Of a stretch of DNA of 64,000 nucleotides, positions 1 through 12,200 are shown piece by piece. The notes beneath the pieces were generated by a model. That model was not told where the DNA came from, did not search any database, and worked only from the letters and a program-made list of their open reading frames with translations. The position numbers were made by a program, and so were the translations under genes. Position 1 is the stretch's first letter. The number at the start of each line of letters is the position of its first letter. This stretch comes from Psococerastis gibbosa (lineage: Eukaryota; Arthropoda; Insecta; Psocodea; Psocidae), in NCBI GenBank assembly GCA_963971405.1, contig OZ020487.1, positions 24,785,371-24,849,370 of the forward strand, in the 5' to 3' direction.

Positions 1-236
1 TTTACTCCCATGTTGAGTTTTATTGACAAGCTGTTGTCTACTTTCTCAGACTATCAGACTAAAGTGTCTGATTCAAGGTAAGATCTTACAAAAAATTTGT
101 GAAACTGGTAGACTGGTAGGCTTCGTAGCATTGCGCCGCCATCGTCATAGCTACTATCACCAGTTTGGGTGTCAAGCTGACGTAACGGTATGATATACAG
201 AAGGACCATTAATAACAGTAAATATTTTGTTTTTAG

Positions 237-3200
237 ACTTTGGACTAGCCAAGGAATACATTGACCTAGAAACAAACAAGCACATCCCGTATAGAGAACA
301 CAAGAGTCTAACAGGGACGGCCCGATACATGAGCATCAGCACTCACTTAGGCAAGGAGCAGAGCCGCAGAGATGACCTCGAAGCCCTGGGACACATGTTT
401 ATGTATTTCCTCCGTGGCAGCCTGCCATGGCAAGGCCTAAAGGCGGACACGCTCAAAGAGCGATACCAGAAAATTGGGGACACCAAGCGCGCCACCCCTA
501 TTGAAGTTCTCTGTGATGGTCATCCAGGTAATGGAGCTTAAATACATTTTGACGATTTTTCTTTCGTCAGCTAATGAGCTAATCATTAGACTGATAGTCG
601 TAGAGTTCTATATAGGAGAGATGGATATTCGAGCGCGCCAAAAATATTTTGAATTCTTAGGCCACCTACGTTTTTTCAATGGCTGGTCATATTGCATCAT
701 GTGGCCCCAAGATTCAAAAAATACTTTTGGCGCTCTCGAATGTCCCGTGTCTCCTATATAGAACTCTAGTTAGTCTTCTTAGGGTGATTCCCGCTAATTG
801 TAGGTTTCGCGCGGTAAGAGAAATCCGAAAGACTCTGTTCAAATTTAAGCTAGCAAACTTATTTAGTTGGTTAGTTGTGTAGCTGTGCAAATCTGTTCGC
901 TTAGCAGCAAGTAGAGTATCTAGTCTAGCTGAATACGGTGGAATTCGAAGTGTAGTGGTAAACAAGATGCCCCGGTAAGATCGTGGCTTCGCGTCCCACG
1001 CTATTCGTTTTTTTTTTTTTTTTTTTTTCTAGTTACTCTAGTTCGATTATAATGCCCTAAGGTGGTTGGAACTTCAACCTAGTCAATTTAGAGTTAAAAT
1101 TGAAAATTCTGAATCAATAGAATTCCACTTACCTATAGTTAGGGGAGCCTTTGTAATAGTTGATTTTTTATATGATATGGTGTAAAATAATAAAAGTTCT
1201 AGCAATTTTTTTGACTCTCGTCGTATGTAAGCCACTGAACTGACATTACAGGCTTCCACTTAAACAATTGATGTTGAGTGCTGCGAATTAGAAATGAACA
1301 CTGACATTGCTGCTAAGCGTGCTATAAGAATAGCAAATGGCGGAAACACGCAACTGCTTGACCGTAGAAAATGCAGTTATTTCCTATGTAGGGGCTGCGT
1401 TGTAGGGGTGGTTATTCACCCCGTCCTTTCACGTTTGCTCTCTAGAGGCCTAGAACACAGCGTCGCATTGGCTGCTACTGATTCTCATAGTGTTTGTTTC
1501 TCGATGTATTGACTCTAGCCATGTTTTAATTTTAAAAATCATCACTTTTAGTGCACTTTGATCCTTCATGTGTCTATGTCTTTATGTATGGGGTAACATT
1601 CCCATTCTACAAAATAAACATATCTATGCCTTTATGTATGGGGTAACATTCCCATTCTACAAAATAAACAATCTATTATTTGTGCTCAGACTGAAGTACA
1701 CTATGTGACAGCAGAGCAGTGCATAATATTACACTGGCTATACTACCTGTATGTGTCCATAGCTCTACAATCAAGATTTCCTGTAATTTTTGATTTGATA
1801 AAAAAAAAACAGTTAGTGGAGTGAGTCCAATGGTCTCTTAATAGGACGATTTTAATTTTAATTCGTGCTGCTTATCGGTTATTAAACGATAAATTAGTAG
1901 TGTAGCTTAAGGTTACTTCAATAGATTAATGCCACATTTTCTTTTTCTTTTTTTTACTTTATGTGTGATACTATTGTGTTCCTCTTACAGAGGAGATGGC
2001 CACATACCTTCGATACGTGCGGAGACTAGATTTCTTTGAGACTCCGGATTACGAGTACCTGAGGAAGCTATTTCAAGACTTGTTTGAGCGTAAAGGCTTC
2101 GTGGATGACGCTGAGTTTGACTGGACGGGAAGGACATTGGTTTGTATTTATTAAATCTATGCCATTACCATTTAGTTCTTATTGATAAAGTAAAGAGCAC
2201 ATTTAAGCATGACTAGCATTAATAATATACAATAATCATCGCGATTTTTTAAAGCCCGAATATTGTTAAATTTAAATCCGAAGGAAGTTGCCATGCATGT
2301 GATTAGGAATAAAACATGTCGGCTTCCTATGGATTCCACTTTCTGTAGCTTTGCCAATGATGGTGGGACCCAGTCGGAACGCTACATTAGACATTTTCAC
2401 TACCCGCCTTACGCGTCAGGTTATTGCACCATATGGTAATCATGCTAATTATGTGTTCAAAATGTGCATATATTGTTGTGAAAATCTTCAGTTCCAAAAC
2501 GTTGTTACGGAGTGGAAAATATACACTCAATTTTTTTTTCATGTCGCTCTTGAGTAAGTTTATACACAACGGTTAAGCCCTTCGTTGTATTGCTGTCATC
2601 GTGAATCTAACTTAATGTGGAATCCCCTGTAGACATGGATGTAAACAGCTTTTTGATGTTTGTCACGCAATATCGCTCAAGGGATTACGCTGGGTTTTAA
2701 CTTTTGAGCGTTTTCGCAAAGCTTTCACTAGTCAGGATTGGCTTATTGCACAGAGCAGGGTATTGTTGGTTTCTTTCCCTTGAAAATGGTACCTATTGCT
2801 GTATAAAATAAAACAAGGACAGCGTGATGTGAGCTGCTTATTATTATTCTTGAATCACCATGGGTAGACTTTTGGAATGCTTGGATCCATTTCGTTGGGG
2901 AACGGGCTGATGGAAATATTATTATCGCTTTAGTCACATGTAAGAGGTAACATCACATTTTTTGTGTAATATGTTGTTTCATGGTCGCAGAGCATTGTCA
3001 AGTCCAACCATTAAGTTTTAATGAGACCGACCGCTGTTGATAATTTGCTGTCCCTTGAACTAGGTGAGAGAGATATGATATAAAGTACAATAGTATGTGA
3101 TAATATTAAGAGGTAATCGGAGGGGGAAAAGCCTTGCAAGTGTCCAAATCAATTAGCTCATGAAATTTTAATCGTTGAGCTGCCAAAAATAGCACATCCC

Positions 3201-6200
3201 TTAGCAGAAATGTTCCTCTACTTTTTGGTTTATGATATGACCCCGTCTCTAACACTGACCACAATTATTTATTTATTTTATTTTTGACACTCGGATCATA
3301 CTCTAAATAAACCATTCTTAACCAGTTTCTACCAGCTACATGACTTCAAATAGTATTTTAATAAACATTTCCCTCTCCCCCTACCCCCTCCCCATTTTAG
3401 TTTTAAGTTTTATTTCTAATTGAGGAGGACTCTATACTGAACGTTTCGTTGCATTATATGTTCTATTGTAAGTTAAGTATTATGTAATTTTATAAATGCA
3501 ATTTTTAAAAAAATGGGTAAGAAATTGAACATTAATTTGATTTAATTACTTTAGCATCAATATTTTGATTTTGATATTGGATGCTTTTATAGGCTTCGAT
3601 AGGTAACCAACGTTAAACCGCACACGGGCTAGTGCCTTGCGGTATGTCAACTATGTCATAAATTGTAATTGTTTTGTTGTTGGTATCAATAAAATAATAA
3701 TAATATGTGAGTTACTTTGGGCAAAAAACTGTTGGTAAGGTCTTTCGGAGGAAAGAATTCATAAACTGTGGCCAATCGGAGTTAGTGCCGGTATATCAAA
3801 ATGTAGAGGAGTATTTCTTCTAAGGAACGCGACATTTTTTCTAGCTCTACAGTGGATATCTCCTGTGAAATTGAATTATTAAGTTTATATTGCATAAGTA
3901 TGCTGAACATCAAATCAAATGTGAGGGAAGTATGAAAGCTGTTTGCATCTCTGTTCTCATGTCTTTCTTCCTCGAATCGTGATTTTGATTTCTCAATAAC
4001 ATTTGCAAATAATTTATATTAAAATATTGGACTGGATCTTTTGGGTAATTTTGAGAGGCTTCAAAATGGAAGCCATACATTATAAAAAGATTACATTAAT
4101 TATTTATTATACTTTATTATATTTATTACAATGAAGACATAGCCATTTACAATGATTTTTATTCTAAAAAGTTCGAGTTAGTGGTTTTCGTGAGGGTGGG
4201 ATCGTGTTCCTCAAAATATACATCACCAACTGGGAATTATTGTAATGGTTATATATTTTTACATTTTATCCAATCCCTGATAGCTAAAGTTTTGCAGTGG
4301 ATTATGTTCAAATGTGACGTTCTTGCTCCTTTATTCTGATCAAACCGGCATAGCAGGTGTCATCAACCTTAGGTTTTGACATTTCCCCCTCCCACGAAAT
4401 GAGGCAGAGGTTAGATAAAAAGTTGTCGGAATTTATCTTTCATTCAGTAACTATTTTAACTGTAGGTATTATTAATTTGTTTTCTAGTTTTCCTAGCCTT
4501 TAAAGACTTAAATGACTCATCAAGGAAGTGTGGCACTCATTTTTTGGTATTGTGTACGTTACTGTCCGCGATTTTACCCCTATCTCGTTAAGCCAGAGCA
4601 TTCAATATTTTTAAAAAGCAACATTGCATGTCTTTTTGTCTTTTGCTATCATCCAATCCTTACAAAGGAATGAACCATTTTATGCTCTCGGCCAGAAGTT
4701 GCCCTTATATTCGACGTCATTTCCCGTTTTCACTCAAAATTCATAATTCTTTCGTATCATATTCAAAAATTAAATAGAGAAGCATATGTTAAAATGCTTT
4801 TTTCAAGTGGATTCTGCTTTTACAAAAACTCATGCAAATCCGTTTTTTGCACGTGTGAAAAATGGTAAGCACCCCCACGCGAGTCACCTTTTTCTGACAA
4901 CAAGAAAGTTAACAATTGAATTGGCTGGAAATTACGTACCTCTTTAACAAGAGGTGATTTACTTAACAATACGCGAATCTAATGTTGACAATCCTACCAA
5001 CTACGAAAATTACTAGGTCTTTTTTATCATACCATGCATTCCTTATTTCATGCAATAGCCTGATGATTTAATTGGACGTGCGTGCAAACTTCCACCCCAA
5101 TTCGACCAAAAATACGTAAGTCAGACAGATTTCAATTTCTGTGGACGCCATTGCATTAAAGTTTACGTCTAGTACTGTCGCGGATCCCCTACTCAGTTCA
5201 TTTCAACTTCTTAGTACTATTATTAAATAGTTTCACTATAATCCCCTCCATCGCAATTTTAGCATTGTTCCAGTCACTAGTGGTATCTCCACTCATGTGC
5301 TTACAAAATTTCACACTAGTTGGACTAAAGTTAGGTACATAGTTTTACAGGTTTTATTGATTTTTCATCCTACTTATTTTAGCCCGATATCGCTCATTAA
5401 CAAGCTCAAAATATTCATCATCATTCAGCGTGAAGGTTGCTCTAGTTCTCTTGTTTCCCAGATTAATCATGATGTCCCATGCCTACATTTTATTAACCCG
5501 TACAGCACATACGATGCATGACCACACGAGGGGGCGCAACAGCTAGTAATTTCCGAAAATTGAAATCTGCCTATAAAGGCTTTTAATGCAATTGCTCTCA
5601 ATTCAATGAATATTTACAGTACTGTACTTTCAAATTCTATTTTATTGTGCATGCTGCATGTTAATTAGCCTCCTAATTTCCAAGATCTTCGAAATGTTCG
5701 TAATGCACCGCCCTCTCACATTGGAAAAACCAAATCCGATAAGGTTTGTGGCATAATTATAGCGCACATAAATGGAAGTCGTAGTTTTTCCTTTGTAGGC
5801 TGTTGGAAATTTAATTTCAGAAAAAATGCACAAAGCCAACAACGACTAGAAAAATTGGATATGTACTGTCTGGCCACGAATTGGAAGAAATGAAACACAA
5901 GTTCTTATACGTATATGCATATAAATATATTAATTAAATCGAAGGGACCCAGTGTTTCGTTTCTTCCAATACGTAGTCGCATTGTATGCATCTTACTGAA
6001 CGCCTCACTAAGGTACTAGGTGCGACACTTTTGATCGAACTTTTTCACAGCATTATTACCGGCAGCGGAATTCGAAATTATTATTTTATGTGGTCCTTTT
6101 GCATCTCACCGTCGACGACTTATGGAATTTGAATTGATATGTTTCAGTCGACACCAGTGGGGTCCATACCGACAGCGCAAGAAGTGATAGTTTCACCTAG

Positions 6201-9200
6201 CAGAGACCGACACCTACCAGTCAACAAGGTATGTTGCTTAGTATGTTTATTATTGCATTTTATGCATTAACTAGTTAACTGATTGATTATGTTTTTCTTG
6301 TTAAGTAAAACGAGCGTTTTGTTTTTGGAGGCGGAGTGTCTTGATTTTGAAGCTGTTCTTTACGAGGATGACATGGTACTTATGCTGGAGGTTAGAAAAT
6401 TCCCCCGTAAACTGCTAAAAGCTTGTAGTTTGACATTTATTTTGCCTTGGCGTATTAGCCCACCTTGCCCAAAACTGACTTGATTAGATTAGAGATACCT
6501 CGGCTGATTTCTAGAGATTGGACAGTATAACCCGCTTTAACTTTTATTCGCCCTAATTTTCCCTTTCATTAGTAAAAAAAAACTAATTTAAAGGCGTTCA
6601 TTAAGTTCTATATAAGGCTATAGGAGAGATGGACATTTACAAGGGTGTTGTTTTTTTTTTTTAATTTCGTGGTCCACGTGCCTTGCTAGACCAATCAGAG
6701 CACCTCTTGGGCACTTCCCAAAGGCAAAAATCCTGTCGTGGCTGCAAGACCAGCTGTGATTGGCCATGTGGCAGGTGGAACATAAAATACAAAAAACATC
6801 GTTGGTGGGAACGTATAGTGTTGGCCAGAAAGGTTCCAATATTTATCAATTTTCAATGTTTCTCCTTTAATATTTATTCTTATTAAACCATTTTTAAATA
6901 CGTTGTTAACCCTTCATATCATGTGTTGACTCTTTAACTCATTAATATTTCAGAAAGATTCGATAGATAGAAAATGTGCATTGTCATGAAGGTTAGAATT
7001 TTTATAATTAAATTTCTTTCTCGGCTCTGCTCAAAATTACATCCCCAAATGAATGTTACAATAAATCTCTGAATGTGAATGTGAACAACACGATCAGCAG
7101 TCTGATCGAGGCGATTATAATACCGGGGTTAAATAAATACCCTAGGATTATAACTGTAAACAAATAAATTTTGAAATTTTATTTATTATTATAAAATTAT
7201 CTTGTTTACATTTTTAATACCAGGGGATTAAATAAATACCGGTATTATAATCGCCTCGATCAGGACAAAAGAAAAAATGCGAATAACGGAGACAGAAACC
7301 AGGTGTTTTTTATGGTGTCTAACACCCTGGGCTTTCATATTCTTAACTTGACGAATAATAATTAACTAGCTCCTCCATGGAATGTCGACTTCTCTTAGCC
7401 GTCTTACAAGAGGGAAATTATAAGTTTCCGTAGTTTATATTGATTTCTTTTGGTCCTGGCATTCAGAGATGACTGACTGTTAAACATTGATATGGGGATG
7501 GAATTATGAGTAGAGTCGAGAACGAGTTTTTATTAGTAATATTCAAACCTTTTGACCAGGCATATGTCGTCACGGTCCCAGAGAACATTTATCGAATCCT
7601 TCTGGAAGATAACAGGTTAAAGAGACAACAGATGATGAGTTAACAACGTATTTAACAATTGTTTGGTAGGAATACATTTTAAAATGTTAAAAAAACATTG
7701 CAAATTGAAAAATGTGAACCTTGATGGTCGCCGCTGTATATAGTTTATCCAAATTGGTTGAAGCATTTACAATTTTTTTTCCATTCTCATTGGTGCTGGT
7801 GATTTGATGAGATGCCTCCAACCAAGTTAGATCGCCTATGGACGCCTTTACAACTTTTTAACAGTTAATTCTGGTTAGTAAGCTATGACATCTGTATTAT
7901 CAATTTCTATAGTTTCCGTTACAAAAAAAAAAAATAGAGCGTGTATTTAAGCCCACATTCTATGTTATTATTTATTTATAGCCATATTTATCGTGGCAAT
8001 AAGTCGTAGCCTATTACATTTATCCACTCCACTATGATTTAGGCTTAGTATATTTTTGTTTTTACTAATTAATTGTACGGGTTGTTTTATTCAATTGAAT
8101 AAAGTTGAAAGAGAGGAGTACATGCAATTATCTTGTCTGTTGATTGTGAGTGACATATTATACTTGACTTTATTAGCAAATGACATAATAATAAAAGCAT
8201 TTTGCCCTTGCCTGACACTCGTCAGGTCGCCAGTCGTCGTCAGCTTCTGCCTTTGACTACACCCATGTTACTTTGGGTGAACAGTATTTAGTTAATTTTT
8301 TTCGAGAATGTTGTGCACTTGCGAGGTTTCGTTACGCCTTTTTGATAGTTTCGAATGTTTCTGTTTTGTCTTTGTTCTTTGGGCATGTGTTGATTTATGT
8401 GTGTGTGTGCGTCAGGGGGGAGCCAAAGGGGTGGCGGCTTGGCCTGAAGCGACCCGCGGCTCCGCAGGCAACACACTCGGCAACCTCACTTCTGCTGACC
8501 GCCACGGTTCCGTCCAGGTATGTTCCACCCCTTTTTGTCTGGTCGTGGCACTGTCTGCTTTTTGACAATACATTGATTAGGGTAGCTTAGGGAGCCTTTC
8601 TGATAAATATCACACCTATTCAAGAGGATGTGGAACGTAGATATTGGCCACCCCTGGATTGTACGGTTTTTTTATATTTAATTAGTAAGTAAATTTACCT
8701 ATTACTTACTATTACCTATACTTACCTATTTGTACGCTAGGCAAATAATATGAGGAAAACTTTGTGAACATTTTTGATTTCAACAGATTTGCATGTTTTG
8801 AAGTCACAGAAACCCAAAACGTTTTTTTGCGAAATGTCTGTCGGTCTGTATGTTCGTCAATTTGTGGGCAAACAACTTGGACGATTTCAATGAAATTTCG
8901 CGTGTAGGTGCTGAAAATCATATCTCAGGACCATTTCTTTAATTTTGAGCTAACTCAATTTTGGGTGTTCTATCCTCCAAAAACAAAAAATGTTTTCTCA
9001 AAATACGGCTACAAGGGTTTTTTTTAATTCACATGTATTGTAGTCGTTATTAATGTAAGCGGAGCCCATTAGGTCGCTTGCCCCTTGATGGCTGGGTTCT
9101 GGGGGCAAACAAATAAAACTCACAATTTTCTTGAAAAATTGCGGAACCTTTCTATCGATTCTATTCTATTCTAACTTCAAGTATGTTCCAGGTGGAAATA

Positions 9201-12200
9201 AAGTGGCCAACTGAACCGGTTGCTTTCCCAAAACAATTTTCGGTTTTGATTAAAAGATAATTTATTTACTTGGTGTGTGTCTGGCTGTAGAATGGCAACG
9301 CTTTCGCTTGTAGTATATTACAATATACATATCACAAAAAAAGGGGTCCACTTCGAAATTGATCCAAACTAGCTTTTTTCACAGAAATGCTTATTTTCAT
9401 GGCAGCTCCTTTAGTTTTTTAAAATAACTTGCTGCCGCGCTCTCTAATTTGGCTATCGGCATGGGAAATCGATATGCCAAGTTTGATGAACCAAAGTAGT
9501 AGCCACATTATTTTATGTGACGTAATTCCAGTTTTCATTATGGTGAATCGCATCACTTGTGTATGTATCAGTCAATAGGTGACGTTCTATAATTTTTATA
9601 TAAGCCAAAAACATAATTTGAGTAAAAGGAAAGATATTATTTTGAAAATACGGAAGAAGGTGAACTTTGACCACTGAAAACTGAACATGCACCAGTCCGA
9701 TTTTCTTAGGCTATTGACACAAGTTATAGAATGCCATGATGATGGGATGAATTCAGAGGTTGACCCCATTATTTCCCGGACTATATTAGTCTATTAGGCA
9801 ATATATATTTATATTTAACATTGAATTAATGTATGGTAGAACTCATGAAATTCTATATCAATAACTTAACTTAACTTAAAGTACACATGAACGAGTTGCG
9901 ATTTGTCGACGTCTTTTCCATTGTGGCTTAAAAGTAGATTTCTTGTCGATTTCTTGGCAAGGCGTCGTCAAAGTTATAGTAAGTTCTTGACGACCTCACG
10001 AAAGTTAACGGTTTTCCCATAGATCAGGCCTAATTAGACTATTATGTAATAAATAGCCGTATTTTCGCTATGTAAACGAAATGTGTTACCTCAGTTGCTG
10101 CGCTTTTACAATAAAGTTGAAAATTATACATTAGAATCCATTCGTAACTTTATATTATCTTTAAAAAAAAAAAAAAAAGTTCTCAAGTTATAATTAATTA
10201 TTTTAGTGGTCCTTCCCTGTCTTCCCTTATACTCAGGCCAGTCGGTTTTCATTAGAGTTCCGATTCTGTTTAAAAAATATGTCTTATGGCCTGTCAATTG
10301 TAGGTGGTGAGTTCGACCAATGGGGAGCTGACCAACGATGATCCTACTGCTGGTCACTCCAACACGCCCATCACCGCCCACCCTGAAGTCGAGATTGTCG
10401 ACGAGACCAAGTAAGTACACTGGGCAATACCACCGACTTGAGCATGCACTGTGTAACCACAGCTTATTGTATTTTGCCTGCTGGCTGTGCCGCAATGGGG
10501 TATACGGGTGATTTTTGTCTGGCTCGCCCATTCGAAACTATATTTTTTTTTTTAATAAATACATAATATGTATATTTATATTATAAATAAGTTGCCTATT
10601 TTCAAATTGCAAATTGCAAATTTGCAGGTGAGCTAGAAAATAGATTTTCTTTTCTATGTCTCAAGCACTTGTATACCCCATTGTCTAAGAAGAACGAGAA
10701 GTTTTGGAAGGCCCGGTTCACGGAGGATTCGAACGCCAGTGATCCGCTGAGAAATTTGTCATGGGAGCCAAGGCCGTGCCAGGGAGGTCCAAGGGGTCCG
10801 AACCCCCTCCGAAATAAAAGGGCTTTACACTGGATATAATGGACTTTAATGAATATAATAAATTAAAAAAATTGGACACCTTCCAAAACCAGGGCACGGC
10901 CTTGATGGGAGAAAATGAGCTGGTGCAAAATCCCAGAGTCTGCTCCGGCAGATTTCTTTCGCTGGCTCGGTTTTCTCCTTGACACGCCAGTGACACTGCA
11001 GCTACCTAGAAAACTTCTGATGTGTGTTCAGAAATAGACGGTTTTATTTTTTTCCACCAACCCATGTGCTCCCATGACAATTTGCTCTGCAGATCACCCG
11101 CGGTTGAATCGTTCGTGTGTACTAGATCTTAGTCATCGATTTTAATAATTTTGTGACGTTTTAGGAGCTAATACTCTGAACTGAAAAAATGTTTCCTCTA
11201 TTTTTAATTTATAACCTGTGCTTTCTTTCTATTTCATTTTTGGTCTTCCCTTATTTTTTAATATACATTTTATTTGCGAAATATCTACATTTCCAGTTGA
11301 CTTCTCCCATTAGTTCGGTCGGGTCTAGCTTTTCCTTCCGGCCCGTCCGAAGACTGGTTGCCAATACTTGGTATTCCGAGTAAATAAAAAGCTCACCGTG
11401 TCTTTATTGTCACAATTTATAATTTTTTGTTGAAAAATACACTTTGGTAATCCTAATAACTTCGAGGCGTTGCAGTAGGTATTGTTCGGAAACAAAGGCA
11501 GTGCAGCTACAAGTATGATAAGTTGTTTTCATACATTAATTAAAATAAATGTCACCTGGAGTCGAAAGCTATTTTTTAAAATGCCCAATACCTTTAAATT
11601 GGTGTAAAAGAATATATTTAAAAAACGCAGCGTCTAGTATCTAGTATTTTCATACATTAATTAAAATAAATGTCACCTGGAGTCGAAAGCTATTTTTTAA
11701 AATGCCCAATACCTTTAAATTGGTGTAAAAGAATATATTTAAAAAACGCAGCGTCTAGTATCCGAATCTTATGGTTATTTGGAATGTATCTTTAGAATGT
11801 GCTTTTTGTTTATATTGATTAAGGCCCGGTACACACAGACGATTCTCCCAGTCGGGATTTCCCGACGTCTTTTCCATTGTAGCCATAGGGCTAGCAGAAG
11901 ATTTCTTGTCGATTTCGTCAGCTGGCGTTAAGCCGACCGCACGAAAGTGCACGGTTTTCCCCTAGACACGCCAGATCATATAAATCGTCGGAATTGGACT
12001 CAGTGGTTTTCCACAGACCATTCACCAAGTCCTATCCCTAGAACGGCAAAGACATCGGCAAATCGCAGAATCGTCCTGTGTACCTGGGCTTAATGCGTTG
12101 AGGACAAATTTGCTGTTATACCTACATTATAATAAATATTGTCACTTTAGAAACATAATTACGCCCACATGCTTGGGTATTAAATGTCCAATGCTTAACC

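Noticed and set aside
1..236. Possible extra CSNK1G exon ending at the GTAAGAT near 79
   Set aside because: The translated sequence does not match the catalytic-loop region expected just before the DFG exon.
8273..8590. 105-codon plus ORF overlapping a CSNK1G exon
   Set aside because: It is another frame of the exon 8416-8517, whose proper frame joins the neighbouring kinase exons.
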